Assembly: GCF_024584805.1 (NCBI RefSeq)
Contig: NZ_CP075715.1
Location: forward strand, 7,597,526 to 7,661,525
Direction of reading: 5' to 3'
Origin: Streptomyces sp. FIT100
Lineage (GTDB): Bacteria; Actinomycetota; Actinomycetes; Streptomycetales; Streptomycetaceae
Length of the DNA stretch: 64,000 bases
In this document: in pieces, positions 17,753 to 26,931 of the stretch
Position numbering within the stretch: the stretch's first letter is position 1
Layout of the letters: every line of letters begins with the position of its first letter
Made by a program: the position numbers and the translations under genes
Notes under the pieces: model-generated
Seen by the model: the letters and a program-made list of their open reading frames with translations, nothing else
Told to the model about the DNA's origin: nothing
The model's database searches: none

Positions 17753-19996
17753 ATGACCGACGAACCACGTCAGAACGGCCACCCGCGCCCCCTCGGCCGG
17801 CGGGCCTTCGTCACCGCATCCGGTGCGATCGTGGCAGCGGTGGCCCTGCCGGGCGTCGCGGCCCACGCGGCGCCGGCCGGCACCCGCGCCGCGGCCGCCG
17901 CGGCTGCCGCTTCCGCCGCCCTGCCCGCCTTCCCCGGCGCCCAGGGGGGCGGTATGTACGCCACGGGAGGCCGCGGCGGCGCCGTCTACGAGGTCACCAA
18001 CCTCGACGACTCCGGACCGGGATCGCTGCGCGACGCCGTGTCCGGCAGCAACAGGACCGTCGTCTTCCGTGTCTCCGGCACCATCCAGCTCGACGGCGGC
18101 CTGGACATCACGGGCTCGAACCTGACGATCGCCGGCCAGACGGCGCCCGGCGGCGGCATCTGCGTGGCCGGTAACGAGACGGAGATCAAGGGCAGCAACA
18201 TCATCATGCGGTACCTGCGGTTCCGCGCCGGGGACACGCTCGGCACCGGGATCGACTGCTTCGGCATGGAGCAGTGCGAGAACGTCATCATCGACCACTG
18301 CTCGTTCAGCTGGGCCGTCGACGAGAACTGTTCGCCGTACAAGAACAAGAACGTCACCATGCAGTGGTGCATCATCTCCGAGCCGCTGACCATGTCGCGC
18401 CACGAGAAGGGACGGCACGGCTTCGGCGGCATCTGGGGCGGCGACAACGTGGCGTACCACCACAACCTGCTCGTCCACAACGGCGGCCGCAACCCCCGGT
18501 TCGGCTTCGAGGAGGGCCTCCTCCAGCACGTCGACCACCGCAACAACGTCATCTACAACTACGGCTACACCTCCTGCTACGGCGGCGAGTGGGCCGAGGG
18601 CATCAACGTCGTCGGCAACTACTACAAGCCGGGCCCGAACACACTGGCCGATGTCGCCCCGGTCGTCGTCCGCCCCGACCGGTTCGGCTCCTGGTACGTC
18701 CAGGGCAACGTCATCGAGGGCCACGACGACGTGACGCAGGACAACCGCGAGGGCATCGAGCTGAACGTCGGCGGCATCACGCTGCTCGACACGCCCGTCG
18801 CCCTGCCCGACCCCCTGCCCGAGGAGACCGCGCAGGAGGCGTACGAGGCCGTCCTGAACGGAGCCGGCGCGATCCTGCCCCGGCGCGACGCGATCGACGC
18901 GCGCATCGTCGCCGACGTCCGCAACGGCACCGGCCGTATGATCAACTCCCAGACCGAGGTGGGGGGCTGGGTCCCGCTGGTCTCCGCCGAGCCGCCCGCC
19001 GACTCCGACCACGACGGCATCCCGGACGCCTGGCAGGGCGAGGCCGAGGGCGGCTACACCCGCCTGGAGACCTACCTCAACTCGATCGTGCGCACGGGCG
19101 GGGACAACCCGGTGGTGGCCATCACCTCGCCCACGCCCGACCAGGTCTACGCCGGGACGGGCACCACCGCCGACATCACCGTGGAGGTCGAGGCGACGGC
19201 GGACAGCGGTGCGTCGATCGCCACCGTCGAGTACTACGCGGGTGACACGAAGCTGGGTGAGACCACCAGGGCGCCGCACGCCTTCACCTGGACGGGCGCC
19301 CCGGACGGCACGCACTACCTGACCGCGCGCGCCACCGACTCCTCCGGCACGGCCACCACGTCCACCTGCCTCCCGGTCCACGTCAACCACACGACGGCGA
19401 CCACGCCGTGGCGGCTGAAGAACATCGGCAAGGTGCCCGTTGCCGGCTCGGCGGCGCTGGCGGGCGCGGCCATCACCCTCAAGGGCTCCGGCAAGATCAA
19501 GGGCCGCAAGGACGCCTTCACCTTCCTCCATCAGCCGATCCAGGCGCCCGACGACGAGGTCGTGGAGATCATCGCCCGGATCGACTCCCTCGCCGCGGTG
19601 TACGAGGGCGTCATCGCCGGGGTGATGGTGCGCGAGAACCTCACGCCGGACTCGGCGTTCCTGATGCTCGGCATCACCTACCTCGACGGCGGGCTGAAGG
19701 CGCGGGGGCTGCGGATCGGCCGGTACGGGACGCAGACGTCCGACAGCAACTTCCCCTGGGACGAGGACGAGCACCTCGACGAGCTGCCGTACTACCTGCG
19801 CATCACCAAGCGCGGCGACGAGTTCCAGGGGCACATCTCGCCGGACGGGCTGACCTGGGCGGGTCACGTCGTCTTCGAGCGGATCCCCATGGCGGACCGT
19901 GTCTTCATGGGTCTCGCGATCGACGCCAACAAGGAGGCCAACAGGGTGGCCAACTACTGCACGGCCACGTTCGGCAAGGTGCAGATCAACAAGTGA
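17753..19996 (+). CDS. Secreted PL1 pectate lyase with Ig-like and C-terminal beta domains
   Basis: A 747-residue modular enzyme. Residues 1-45 carry a Tat-type signal (LGRRAFVTASGAIVAAVAL). Residues about 60-430 form a pectate-lyase beta-helix: FPGAQGGGMYATGGRGG, VYEVTNLDDSGPGSLRDAV, TIAGQTAPGGGI, VIIDHCSFSWAVDENCSPY, HNGGRNPRFG. About 445-545 is a bacterial Ig-like module (VAITSPTPDQVYAG ... DGTHYLTARATDSSG). The last 190 residues resemble a concanavalin-like or DUF1349-type domain (LPYYLRITKRGDEFQGHISPDGLTW) that may bind polysaccharide. It cleaves polygalacturonan by beta-elimination and is usually Ca-dependent. The GCGGAGGAG ribosome binding site sits close to the ATG. It is a monocistronic unit between hairpin blocks. 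Confidence 0.9.
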   Translation: MTDEPRQNGHPRPLGRRAFVTASGAIVAAVALPGVAAHAAPAGTRAAAAAAAASAALPAFPGAQGGGMYATGGRGGAVYEVTNLDDSGPGSLRDAVSGSNRTVVFRVSGTIQLDGGLDITGSNLTIAGQTAPGGGICVAGNETEIKGSNIIMRYLRFRAGDTLGTGIDCFGMEQCENVIIDHCSFSWAVDENCSPYKNKNVTMQWCIISEPLTMSRHEKGRHGFGGIWGGDNVAYHHNLLVHNGGRNPRFGFEEGLLQHVDHRNNVIYNYGYTSCYGGEWAEGINVVGNYYKPGPNTLADVAPVVVRPDRFGSWYVQGNVIEGHDDVTQDNREGIELNVGGITLLDTPVALPDPLPEETAQEAYEAVLNGAGAILPRRDAIDARIVADVRNGTGRMINSQTEVGGWVPLVSAEPPADSDHDGIPDAWQGEAEGGYTRLETYLNSIVRTGGDNPVVAITSPTPDQVYAGTGTTADITVEVEATADSGASIATVEYYAGDTKLGETTRAPHAFTWTGAPDGTHYLTARATDSSGTATTSTCLPVHVNHTTATTPWRLKNIGKVPVAGSAALAGAAITLKGSGKIKGRKDAFTFLHQPIQAPDDEVVEIIARIDSLAAVYEGVIAGVMVRENLTPDSAFLMLGITYLDGGLKARGLRIGRYGTQTSDSNFPWDEDEHLDELPYYLRITKRGDEFQGHISPDGLTWAGHVVFERIPMADRVFMGLAIDANKEANRVANYCTATFGKVQINK

Positions 19997-20017
19997 CCGG
20001 GAGCGCCCCATGAAGCA

Positions 20018-20052
20018 GGCCGCGCCCCGCCCGGTGAGGGCGGGGCGCGGCC
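20018..20052. terminator. Bidirectional terminator, 15-bp stem
   Basis: GGCCGCGCCCCGCCC, a five-base loop and its exact complement form a perfect 15-bp stem between the convergent PL1 and GH127 genes. It should stop transcription from both sides. Confidence 0.8.
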
Positions 20053-20058
20053 GTTCGG

Positions 20059-21978
20059 TCAGTTGTCGGCCAGCGGCATCCACACGCGCATCGCGCCGTC
20101 ACCGCGGTTGTCCCACTGGAAGTACGGGAGCGCCGTGGCCGTGGTGCGTCCGGTCGTGGTGGCCGAGGCGGGCGGGTGGGTCAGGTAGGGGAGCCCGGCC
20201 TCGTGCGCGCCCGCGACCGTGACCGTGTCGGCCTCGATCCTCACCGTGCGCCCGATCCCGGGAATCTCCTCCTCGGCGGTGACGCGCAGCTCGCTGCCGG
20301 GCAGCAGCGCCAGCTCGTCCACGTCGACGCCCTCGGCCAGGTCGATCTGCTCGAAGCAGTAGACGAGCGGCCCGCGCTCGATCGCCGCGCACCCGCGCAG
20401 AGCGTCGATGCGCGGGTGCGGCACCGTCAGGCGGGGCATCATGTCGAGGTGGAGGCTGACGGTGTCGCCGGCCCGCCACTCCCGCTGCACGGTGACGTAG
20501 CCGCGCTCGTCCCGGGTGACCTCGCGGGCCGAACCGCCCTGTTCCAGAAGGGCCCTGGTGCTCCACGGCGGGATCCGGAAGGCCAGTCCCCATTCCCCGC
20601 CGGGCGCCTCGTCGACCGTCACCGTGACGGTCCCGTCCCACGGGTAGCCGGTCTCGATACGCAGCTTTGCCGTGCCGCCTCCGATCCGGGTGGTGAGGGC
20701 CGTGGGCGCGTACTGCTGCACGTACAGCGTGTCGCCGGCCACCGTCGCCAGATAGTGCTCCAGCGCGGCGACGATCCGGGTGAACGCGGGCGGGCAGCAG
20801 GCCGAGTAGAACCACTCGTCGCGGTAGCGCGGGTCGCCCACGTGATCCGCGTGGTCGGCGCGCCGCTGCAGCGGGTTGCCCTTGTAGTACCGCTTGCCGT
20901 CGGCCGAGCGGGCCGAGGCGAACCCGTTGTACAGGGTCCGCTCGATCAGGTCGGCGTAGCGGGCGTCCCCCGTGGCGAGCAGCAGCCGCCAGGACCACTG
21001 GATGGACGCGGCCTGTGCGCAGGTCTCGTTGTAGCCGAGGTCCGGTGGCAACTCGTATGCCTCGCCGAAGACTTCGGCCACCTGCCGGGAGCCGAGGCCG
21101 CCGGTGAGCGCGGTTCGGGAGGCGACCATGTCCTCCCAGCGGGTGACGGAGGCCCGCAGCAGGGACTCGTCGCCGGTCTCCAGGTAGAGGTCGACGACGC
21201 CCGCCTCCATGTACAGGGCGCGCACCGCGTGGCCGGTGATCGTGGGGGCCTCGCGCACCGGCAGATGGTCGATGCGGCTCCGGGCGCCCCACTTGTGGGG
21301 GCCGACGAGGCCGCGTCCGCGCTCGTCGACGAACTTCCTCGCCAGCGCCAGGTACCGCTCCTCACCGGTGACCCGGTACAGCTCGACCAGGGCCGTCTCC
21401 ACCTCGGGATGGCCGTCGAGCGGTGGATCCTCGCGGTCCAGGAAATCGGCCACGAGGCGGTCGGCGAACCGGCGGGCGACGGCGAGCAGCCGCTCGTCAC
21501 CGAAGGAGCGCCGGGCGGCGACGGCGGCCTGGAAGAGATGGCCCGCGCAGTACATCTCGTGGCTGTCGACGAGCTGGTTCCACCGCTCGCCGGGCTTGAC
21601 CACCTGGGAGTGGGAGTGGAGGTAGCCGTCGTCCTGCTGGGCGGCCTCCAGCAGCGCGGTGGCGCGGTCGATGAACTCCGCTGTCGCGTCGTCCGGGCCG
21701 TGCTGCAGCTCGAAGGCGGCGGTCTCCAGCACCTTGGCGACGTCGGAGTCCATGGCGACCGGGCCTCGGTACCCGGCCCCCGGCCGCTCGCCCGCGGCCT
21801 GCCGCAGGTTGTCGAAGTTCCCGGCCTTCTCCAGCCAGGAGAACGCGAGAGGCAGGCTGTTCTCGCGGGTGACCTTCTGCCACAACTGCCAGAGGCCGCC
21901 GGTCAGTTCGACGCGGTCGAAAACGACCGGCCGGTGCGCGGTGCGTGCGACGGGGGTGGGGACGATCGGTCCGTTCAC
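20059..21978 (-). CDS. GH127 beta-L-arabinofuranosidase (DUF1680)
   Basis: 639 residues, no signal peptide. It starts with the GH127 pattern FDRVELTGGLWQLWQKVTREN and has an (alpha/alpha)6 barrel followed by beta domains (LAFRIPPWSTRALLEQGG). The family zinc-cysteine site is visible: Glu318 and Cys320 in YNETCAQAAS, and Cys394-Cys395 in WFYSACCPP. In HypBA1-type enzymes the first Cys of the pair is the nucleophile. IERTLYNGFAS is also conserved. Predicted role: release of beta-L-arabinofuranose in the cytoplasm. Its end converges on the PL1 gene. The upstream GntR gene lies 26 bases before it on the same strand, so the two probably share one transcript. Confidence 0.92.
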   Translation of the reverse strand: MNGPIVPTPVARTAHRPVVFDRVELTGGLWQLWQKVTRENSLPLAFSWLEKAGNFDNLRQAAGERPGAGYRGPVAMDSDVAKVLETAAFELQHGPDDATAEFIDRATALLEAAQQDDGYLHSHSQVVKPGERWNQLVDSHEMYCAGHLFQAAVAARRSFGDERLLAVARRFADRLVADFLDREDPPLDGHPEVETALVELYRVTGEERYLALARKFVDERGRGLVGPHKWGARSRIDHLPVREAPTITGHAVRALYMEAGVVDLYLETGDESLLRASVTRWEDMVASRTALTGGLGSRQVAEVFGEAYELPPDLGYNETCAQAASIQWSWRLLLATGDARYADLIERTLYNGFASARSADGKRYYKGNPLQRRADHADHVGDPRYRDEWFYSACCPPAFTRIVAALEHYLATVAGDTLYVQQYAPTALTTRIGGGTAKLRIETGYPWDGTVTVTVDEAPGGEWGLAFRIPPWSTRALLEQGGSAREVTRDERGYVTVQREWRAGDTVSLHLDMMPRLTVPHPRIDALRGCAAIERGPLVYCFEQIDLAEGVDVDELALLPGSELRVTAEEEIPGIGRTVRIEADTVTVAGAHEAGLPYLTHPPASATTTGRTTATALPYFQWDNRGDGAMRVWMPLADN

Positions 21979-22004
21979 GGTGACTCCTCACGTGATGTCG
22001 GGAG

Positions 22005-22733
22005 CTACATACGGGGCCGGGCGAGGAAGGCGATCGTCTGGTCGCGGATCCGGAGGATGTGCGCCTCCAGCAGGTCGCGGGCCGCGAGCCGGTCGCCGCG
22101 CTCCAGCGCGTCGACCACGGCCCGGTGCTCGGCGACGGCCGTGTTCAGCCGCGACGCGGTGATGGGTGCCTCCATCCCGGCGCGTGTGACATGGATGCTC
22201 AGGTGCAGATCGTCGTGGAGTTCGAGCAGCCGGGGCAGGCCGCCCAGCTCCACGATCGCGCGGTGGAAGCGGCTGTCGTTGTCCCGGAACTCGATGTAGC
22301 GGCTGTGGTCCTTCAGGGAGAGCCGGCCCAGCTCCTCGGCCTCGTCCACGAGCTCGCGCAGCTTCGCGGGCGGTTCGAGGTCCGTGCGCTCGGAGAAGAG
22401 GCGCAGGCTGTGCGATTCGAGCATCAGCCGCAGCTCGAAGAGTTCGTAGAGACTGGACAGCGAGGGTATGGCGACCGTGAACCCCGCGGTCGTGTCGTAC
22501 GCCAGCAGGCCCCGTTCGTAGAGTCTGCCGACCGCGCTGCGCACGGGGGTGCGGCTCATGCCGAGGCGCCGCGCGAACTCGCGCACCGGCACGGGCTGCC
22601 CGGGGGAGGGGTGCTCCTTCGTCAGCCAGTCGACGAGGGCCTGCCGGGCCCGGCTCTCCAGGCTCTCGTCCTGCCCGGGGCCGGCGGATGCCGCCGCGTC
22701 CTCGTGGGCCGCTGCCGTTCTCGGTGGGTTCAT
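22005..22733 (-). CDS. GntR/FCD-family transcriptional regulator
   Basis: 242 residues from the ATG that follows GGGAGGCGGC. A longer in-frame start 41 codons upstream lacks a comparable site and encodes a composition unlike the protein. Residues about 25-95 are a GntR winged helix (VREFARRLGMSRTPVRSAVGRLYERGLLAYD). The rest is an FCD all-helical domain with NDSRFHRAIVE and AVAEHRAVVDALERGD, which carry the usual metal-binding His residues. It is divergent from the lyase/Dpp importer operon. Two TGGYATRCC-like sites lie in the shared upstream region (22798 and 22909), consistent with autoregulation and control of that operon. The same motif recurs before two distant divergons, so it may be a regional regulator. 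Confidence 0.9.
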   Translation of the reverse strand: MNPPRTAAAHEDAAASAGPGQDESLESRARQALVDWLTKEHPSPGQPVPVREFARRLGMSRTPVRSAVGRLYERGLLAYDTTAGFTVAIPSLSSLYELFELRLMLESHSLRLFSERTDLEPPAKLRELVDEAEELGRLSLKDHSRYIEFRDNDSRFHRAIVELGGLPRLLELHDDLHLSIHVTRAGMEAPITASRLNTAVAEHRAVVDALERGDRLAARDLLEAHILRIRDQTIAFLARPRM

Positions 22734-22797
22734 GCCGCCTCCCCTGGCGCCGCTGGTCCGTTCGAGCGGGTGGCTACGCGCCACATGCCTGCGCCCA

Positions 22798-22807
22798 TGG
22801 TATGCCG
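22798..22807. promoter_or_regulatory. Candidate GntR/FCD operator, regulator side
   Basis: TGGTATGCCG differs at two positions from the palindrome TGGTATACCA seen at 45076. It lies 65 bases upstream of the regulator start, so it could mediate autoregulation. Confidence 0.45.
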
Positions 22808-22877
22808 CTGGTCGACCGGGCGTCTCCCCGTTCCCGGACAAGTTCTCGGAGAGCAACTAAATCTTGCCGCACGAGGG

Positions 22878-22906
22878 TTGACGATGTTTTACCCGAACAA
22901 CACACT
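22878..22906 (+). promoter_or_regulatory. Predicted promoter of the lyase/Dpp operon
   Basis: TTGACG, 17 bases, then CACACT. The -10 is poor, but the placement supports translation from 22941 rather than an in-frame ATG at 22884 that would fall inside the promoter. The local sequence is AT-rich for this genome. Confidence 0.4.
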
Positions 22907-22908
22907 CA

Positions 22909-22918
22909 TGGCATACCA
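22909..22918. promoter_or_regulatory. Candidate GntR/FCD operator, operon side
   Basis: TGGCATACCA, a near-perfect 10-bp palindrome, begins two bases after the predicted -10, where a bound repressor would block initiation. It is the reverse complement of TGGTATGCCA, one base different from the 22798 site. Confidence 0.5.
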
Positions 22919-22940
22919 GCGACATGCCCTTGGGGTGCCT

Positions 22941-23942
22941 ATGTCGAACCACCAGCTGCACGGGATCATCGCACCGGTCGTCCTTCCCATGGGGGCCACC
23001 GGAGCGGTGGATCAGCGCTCGCTGGAATGCCACATCGAGCACCTGCTCGACGCCGGCGTTCACGGGCTCTGGATGAACGGCACGACGGGGGAGTTCCACG
23101 CCCTCGACTCCGACGAGCGGGCCGTGGCGGTGCGCGTCGCCGCCAAGGTCGCCGCCGGCCGGGCGCCCGTCGTGGCCCATGTCGGCGACACCGCGACCCG
23201 GCTCGCGGTCACCCACGCACGCGCCGCGGTGGCGGCGGGAGCCGATCAGCTCGCCGTCATCGCCCCCTATTTCACCGAGTTCAGCCAGGAAGAACTGTGC
23301 GACCACTACCGGCGGATCTCCGGGGCCGTCGGCTTCCCGATCTTCTCCTACCACATGCCGCAGCTGACGAAGGTCAGTCTGAGCGCGGACTCCGTGCTGC
23401 GGCTCGCCAAGGAGGGAGTCCTCGCCGGCATCAAGGACAGCGCGGGCGACATGACCTGGTTCCGCCAGCTCGTGCGCCGCGCCGCCGCGCTGGGACTGCC
23501 GCTGCGCTGCTTCACGGGCGGCAGCAGCATCACCGACCTCTCGCTGTACGTCGGCGCCGCCGGCGCCACCTCGTCCCTCGCCAACCTCACGCCGCGGCAT
23601 CTGGTCGCGATGTACGAGGCCGCCCGCGCGGAGGACTGGGTGCGGGCCCGACTGATGCAGGACCAGCTCGAAGACCTGGTGGAGGCGATGCGCCTGGCAC
23701 GCCGCGCCCCTTCGCTCGCCGCCGTGGTCAGCACGTACAAGTTCGTCCTCGCCGCACTCGGCCGCATCGAGGCAGGACATGCGGCGGAGCCCCTGGCCCA
23801 CCTCGGCAGTGACGAGAAGAGCCGCCTCGCCTCGACCGTGGTGCCGATGGTCCGGGAGCTGGAGGCGGCGGCAGACCGGACGGCTCGTCAGGAAGCACGT
23901 CAGAAGGAGCGTGAAGATGACTCCCGGACCGACACCGAATAG
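22941..23942 (+). CDS. DapA/NanA-superfamily aldolase or lyase
   Basis: The 333-residue class I aldolase has the family landmarks: GIIAPVVLPMGATGAVD, MNGTTGEFHAL (carboxylate-binding loop), SYHMPQLTKVSL with the catalytic Tyr, and AGIKDSAGDM with the Schiff-base Lys. Members include dihydrodipicolinate synthase, N-acetylneuraminate lyase and 2-keto-3-deoxy-sugar-acid aldolases. The surroundings (oligosaccharide importer, sialidase-fold protein, pectin enzymes) point to cleavage of a 2-keto-3-deoxy acid rather than lysine synthesis. The start was chosen for position relative to the promoter and for the conserved N terminus; no strong ribosome binding site is seen. The last 26 bases overlap the binding-protein gene. 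The Arg/Glu/Lys-rich C-terminal tail beyond residue 300 is unusual. Confidence 0.85.
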   Translation: MSNHQLHGIIAPVVLPMGATGAVDQRSLECHIEHLLDAGVHGLWMNGTTGEFHALDSDERAVAVRVAAKVAAGRAPVVAHVGDTATRLAVTHARAAVAAGADQLAVIAPYFTEFSQEELCDHYRRISGAVGFPIFSYHMPQLTKVSLSADSVLRLAKEGVLAGIKDSAGDMTWFRQLVRRAAALGLPLRCFTGGSSITDLSLYVGAAGATSSLANLTPRHLVAMYEAARAEDWVRARLMQDQLEDLVEAMRLARRAPSLAAVVSTYKFVLAALGRIEAGHAAEPLAHLGSDEKSRLASTVVPMVRELEAAADRTARQEARQKEREDDSRTDTE

Positions 23943-25902
23943 GCACCTCGGACGAAGAGACATGCTGCGGGCGGGCGCCGGCCTCCTCGTGGTCGCCACC
24001 GCCTCCGGCTGCGGGTTCTTCGAGACCGCCCCGGACGACAGCCGCGGCGGCGGGGGAGCGAAGGGCAAGGAGGCGCCCTCGCTGAAGAAGCAGGTCGAGG
24101 CCGGGAAACTGCCCAAGGTCGAGGACCGCCTCCCGGCCAAGCCCCTTGAGGTCAAGCCCCTGGAGGAGACCGGTGCCTACGGCGGCACCTGGCACTCCGC
24201 GATGATCACCCAGGAGGACACCGGCTGGCTGCGCTACGCCGTGGGCTACGAGCCGCTGGTGCGCTGGGCGCCCGTCTGGCAAGGCGTCACCAAGACGGAG
24301 ATCCTCCCCAACGTCTGTGAGAAGTACGAAGTGCTGGGTGGCGGAAAGGAGTTCGTCTTCCACCTCCGCAAGGGCCTCAGATGGTCCGACGGCGAGCCCG
24401 TCACCGTCGAGGACCTCGACTTCGCCTTCAACGACTGCAACATCAACAGCGAGCTCCACCAGCACGGCGTCTACGAGCTGTGGCAGTCCGCTTCCGGCAG
24501 GCCGGCCCGTTTCGAGATCGTGGACGACCTCACCGTCAAGTACGTCTACGAGGAGCCGAAGCCCGGCTTCCTGGAGGAGTTCGCGGGCACCACCGGCCTT
24601 CAGCCCATCCTGCCCAAGCACTACCTCAAGCAGTTCCACCCGAAGTACAACGAGGACGCCGACAAGCTGGCGAAGGCGGCCGGGCTGACCAACTGGATCG
24701 ACCACATGCCCCTCGTGTCGGAGATGTTCGCCAATCCGAAGCTGCCGACCCTCAACGCCTGGCTGCCGCGGAACGCGGTCACCAAGGGCAGTCAGGTGGT
24801 CTGCGACCGCAACCCCTACTACTGGAAGGTCGACCCCGACGGCAGCCAGCTGCCGTACATCGACAAGGTCATCATCGACATCGTCCAGGAGGTGGAGGTC
24901 GAGCTCCTCAAGATCTCCAACGGCGATCTGGACATGCAGCTCTACCATTTCGGCACCGTCCGCAACAAGCCGGTCATCGTGCGCAACCGCTCCAAGGGCG
25001 GCTACCGCGTCATCGACGTGGAGCCCGACGCGGCCAACACATTGATCATCGGCCTCAACCAGACCCACCCCGACAAGAAGAAGCGCGCGCTCTACGCGAA
25101 CAAGGACTTCCGCATCGGGCTCTCGTACGCCATCAACCGGCAGAAGATCATCGACACCGTCTTCGCCGGCCAGGGGCAGCCCTGGCAGGCCGCACCCAAC
25201 CCGGGGCACGAACTGCTCAACGAGGAACTGGGCAGGCAGTACACCGAGTTCTCCGTGGCCAAGGCCAACGAGCATCTGGACAAGGCGGGCTTCACCCGGC
25301 GCAACGGCGACGGCATCCGTCTCACTCCGGACGGCGATCCCGTGGCCTTCACCGTGCTGATCGTCTCCGAGTATGCCGACCAGGTCGACGCCATGGACAT
25401 GATCCGCAGCGACTGGCTGAAGGTGGGCGTCGACGCCACGCTCTCCCGCGTGGCCGAAACCCTGTACTGGGAGCGGGTCGAGAGCGGCAGGTCGGAGGCC
25501 GCCACCTGGGACTGCAACAACTTCGACCTGCGTACCGGAACCGGTGGCAACCACTACTACGTGCCGACCAACCCGCGTGGCGGCTCCCGCTACGGGGGCG
25601 AATGGGCCAAGTGGTACATGCAGGACGGCCGCGGCGAGGAGCCCCCGGCACGGATCAAGGAGCAGCTGGAGCTCTTCGACCGGATGCGCGCCACGTTCGA
25701 CGCCGACGAGGCCCTTCGCATCGCCCAGCTGATCCTGGAGATCACCAAGGAGCAGTTCTACTACATCGGGATCTCGACCCCGCCCAAGGACTACGGGATC
25801 GCCAAGACGAACCTGGGCAACGTGCCCAAGGAGTTCAACAGCAACGGACTGCACCAGATGCCGGGCCCCAGCAATCCCAGCACCTACTACTTCAGGGCCT
25901 GA
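23917..25902 (+). CDS. Family 5 (Dpp/Opp-type) ABC substrate-binding lipoprotein
   Basis: 661 residues, starting at an ATG after GAAGGAG and overlapping the lyase gene. The N terminus GRRDMLRAGAGLLVVATASGC combines twin arginines with a lipobox, so Tat export and lipidation of the Cys are likely. The body has family-5 features: FVFHLRKGLRWSDGEPVTVEDLDFAFND, RNPYYWKVDPDGSQLPYIDKV, and KDFRIGLSYAINRQKIID. It lacks the short form typical of dipeptide-only binders. Family-5 proteins in plant-glycan loci often bind oligosaccharides, so a pectic oligosaccharide is inferred here. It leads a complete five-gene importer (binding protein, two permeases, two ATPases). Confidence 0.92.
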   Translation: MTPGPTPNRHLGRRDMLRAGAGLLVVATASGCGFFETAPDDSRGGGGAKGKEAPSLKKQVEAGKLPKVEDRLPAKPLEVKPLEETGAYGGTWHSAMITQEDTGWLRYAVGYEPLVRWAPVWQGVTKTEILPNVCEKYEVLGGGKEFVFHLRKGLRWSDGEPVTVEDLDFAFNDCNINSELHQHGVYELWQSASGRPARFEIVDDLTVKYVYEEPKPGFLEEFAGTTGLQPILPKHYLKQFHPKYNEDADKLAKAAGLTNWIDHMPLVSEMFANPKLPTLNAWLPRNAVTKGSQVVCDRNPYYWKVDPDGSQLPYIDKVIIDIVQEVEVELLKISNGDLDMQLYHFGTVRNKPVIVRNRSKGGYRVIDVEPDAANTLIIGLNQTHPDKKKRALYANKDFRIGLSYAINRQKIIDTVFAGQGQPWQAAPNPGHELLNEELGRQYTEFSVAKANEHLDKAGFTRRNGDGIRLTPDGDPVAFTVLIVSEYADQVDAMDMIRSDWLKVGVDATLSRVAETLYWERVESGRSEAATWDCNNFDLRTGTGGNHYYVPTNPRGGSRYGGEWAKWYMQDGRGEEPPARIKEQLELFDRMRATFDADEALRIAQLILEITKEQFYYIGISTPPKDYGIAKTNLGNVPKEFNSNGLHQMPGPSNPSTYYFRA

Positions 25903-25923
25903 CGGCCGGACGGGAGAGAAGGC

Positions 25924-26925
25924 ATGCTCGCGTTTCTCTGCCGGCGTCTCGGCTGGATGGCCGTCACGCTGTGGGCCGTCTCGCTCGCGACGTTCTTCAT
26001 CATCAGCCTTCCGCCGGGCGACTACGTCTCCACGCTCCAGGCCAACGCGGAGGAGCGGGGCGAGGTGATGGGTCCGGCGGAGGTGGCCGCGCTGCGCGAG
26101 CGCTACGGCCTGGACCAGTCCTTCCTCGCCCAGTACTGGAAGTGGATCGGCAACATCGTCCTGCACGGCGACTTCGGCCAGGCGTTCGCCTGGAACAGCC
26201 AGCCGGTCGGCGACCTGATCTGGGACCGCGTGGCCCTGTCCTTCTTCCTCTCCGTCGCCACCATGCTCATCATCTGGGCCATCGCCTGGCCGATCGGCAT
26301 CTACTCCGCCGTACGCCAGTACTCGCCCGGCGACTACACCGCCACGTTCTTCGGGTTCATCGGCATGGCGGTGCCGGAGTTCATGCTGGCGCTGGTGCTG
26401 ATGTGGGTCGGCATGCGCTACTTCCACCTGAGTCCCGGCGGCCTGTTCTCGCCGGAGTACCAGGACGCCGCCTGGAACCTCGGCAAGCTCCTGGACGCGG
26501 CGAGCCATCTGTGGCTGCCGATCCTCATCATCGCCGTCTCCGGCACCGCGGGCGGCATCCGCATCATCCGCGCCAACCTCCTGGACGAGCTGTACAAGCC
26601 GTACGTCGTCGCGGCCCGTGCCAAGGGGCTGCCGGAGTGGAAACTGCTCCTGAAGTACCCGGTGCGCACCTCGATGAGCCCGTTCTTCTCCACCGTCGGC
26701 TGGCTGCTGCCCGGACTGATCAGCGGCGAGACCATCATCTCGATCGTGATGAACCTGCCGACGACGGGCCCGCTGATGCTCGGCGGCGTCCTCAGCCAGG
26801 ACATGTACCTGGTGGGCAGTTTCATCCTGATCCTCTCCACCCTGACCGTCATCGGGACCCTGGTCAGCGATCTCGCCCTCGCCTGGTGGGACCCGAGGAT
26901 CCGGCACAGCTACGAGGGAGGGTGA
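25924..26925 (+). CDS. Dpp-type ABC permease 1 (DppB-like)
   Basis: The 333-residue membrane protein has the DppB N-terminal start (MLAFLCRRLGWMAVTLWAVSLATFFI), an extended periplasmic loop with LREIYGLDQ-like REYGLDQ spacing (RERYGLDQSFLAQYWKW), and five further helices. The permease loop that docks the ATPase reads YVVAARAKGLPEWKLLLKY. It ends seven bases before the second permease. Together the two form the pore of the importer whose binding protein is immediately upstream. Unlike the importer in the first operon, this system carries its own ATPases. Confidence 0.93.
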   Translation: MLAFLCRRLGWMAVTLWAVSLATFFIISLPPGDYVSTLQANAEERGEVMGPAEVAALRERYGLDQSFLAQYWKWIGNIVLHGDFGQAFAWNSQPVGDLIWDRVALSFFLSVATMLIIWAIAWPIGIYSAVRQYSPGDYTATFFGFIGMAVPEFMLALVLMWVGMRYFHLSPGGLFSPEYQDAAWNLGKLLDAASHLWLPILIIAVSGTAGGIRIIRANLLDELYKPYVVAARAKGLPEWKLLLKYPVRTSMSPFFSTVGWLLPGLISGETIISIVMNLPTTGPLMLGGVLSQDMYLVGSFILILSTLTVIGTLVSDLALAWWDPRIRHSYEGG

Positions 26926-26931
26926 GCGGCG

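Noticed and set aside
22884-22940. Alternative in-frame start of the DapA-type gene
   Set aside because: It would fall within the predicted promoter and operator, has no ribosome binding site and adds residues not seen in the family.
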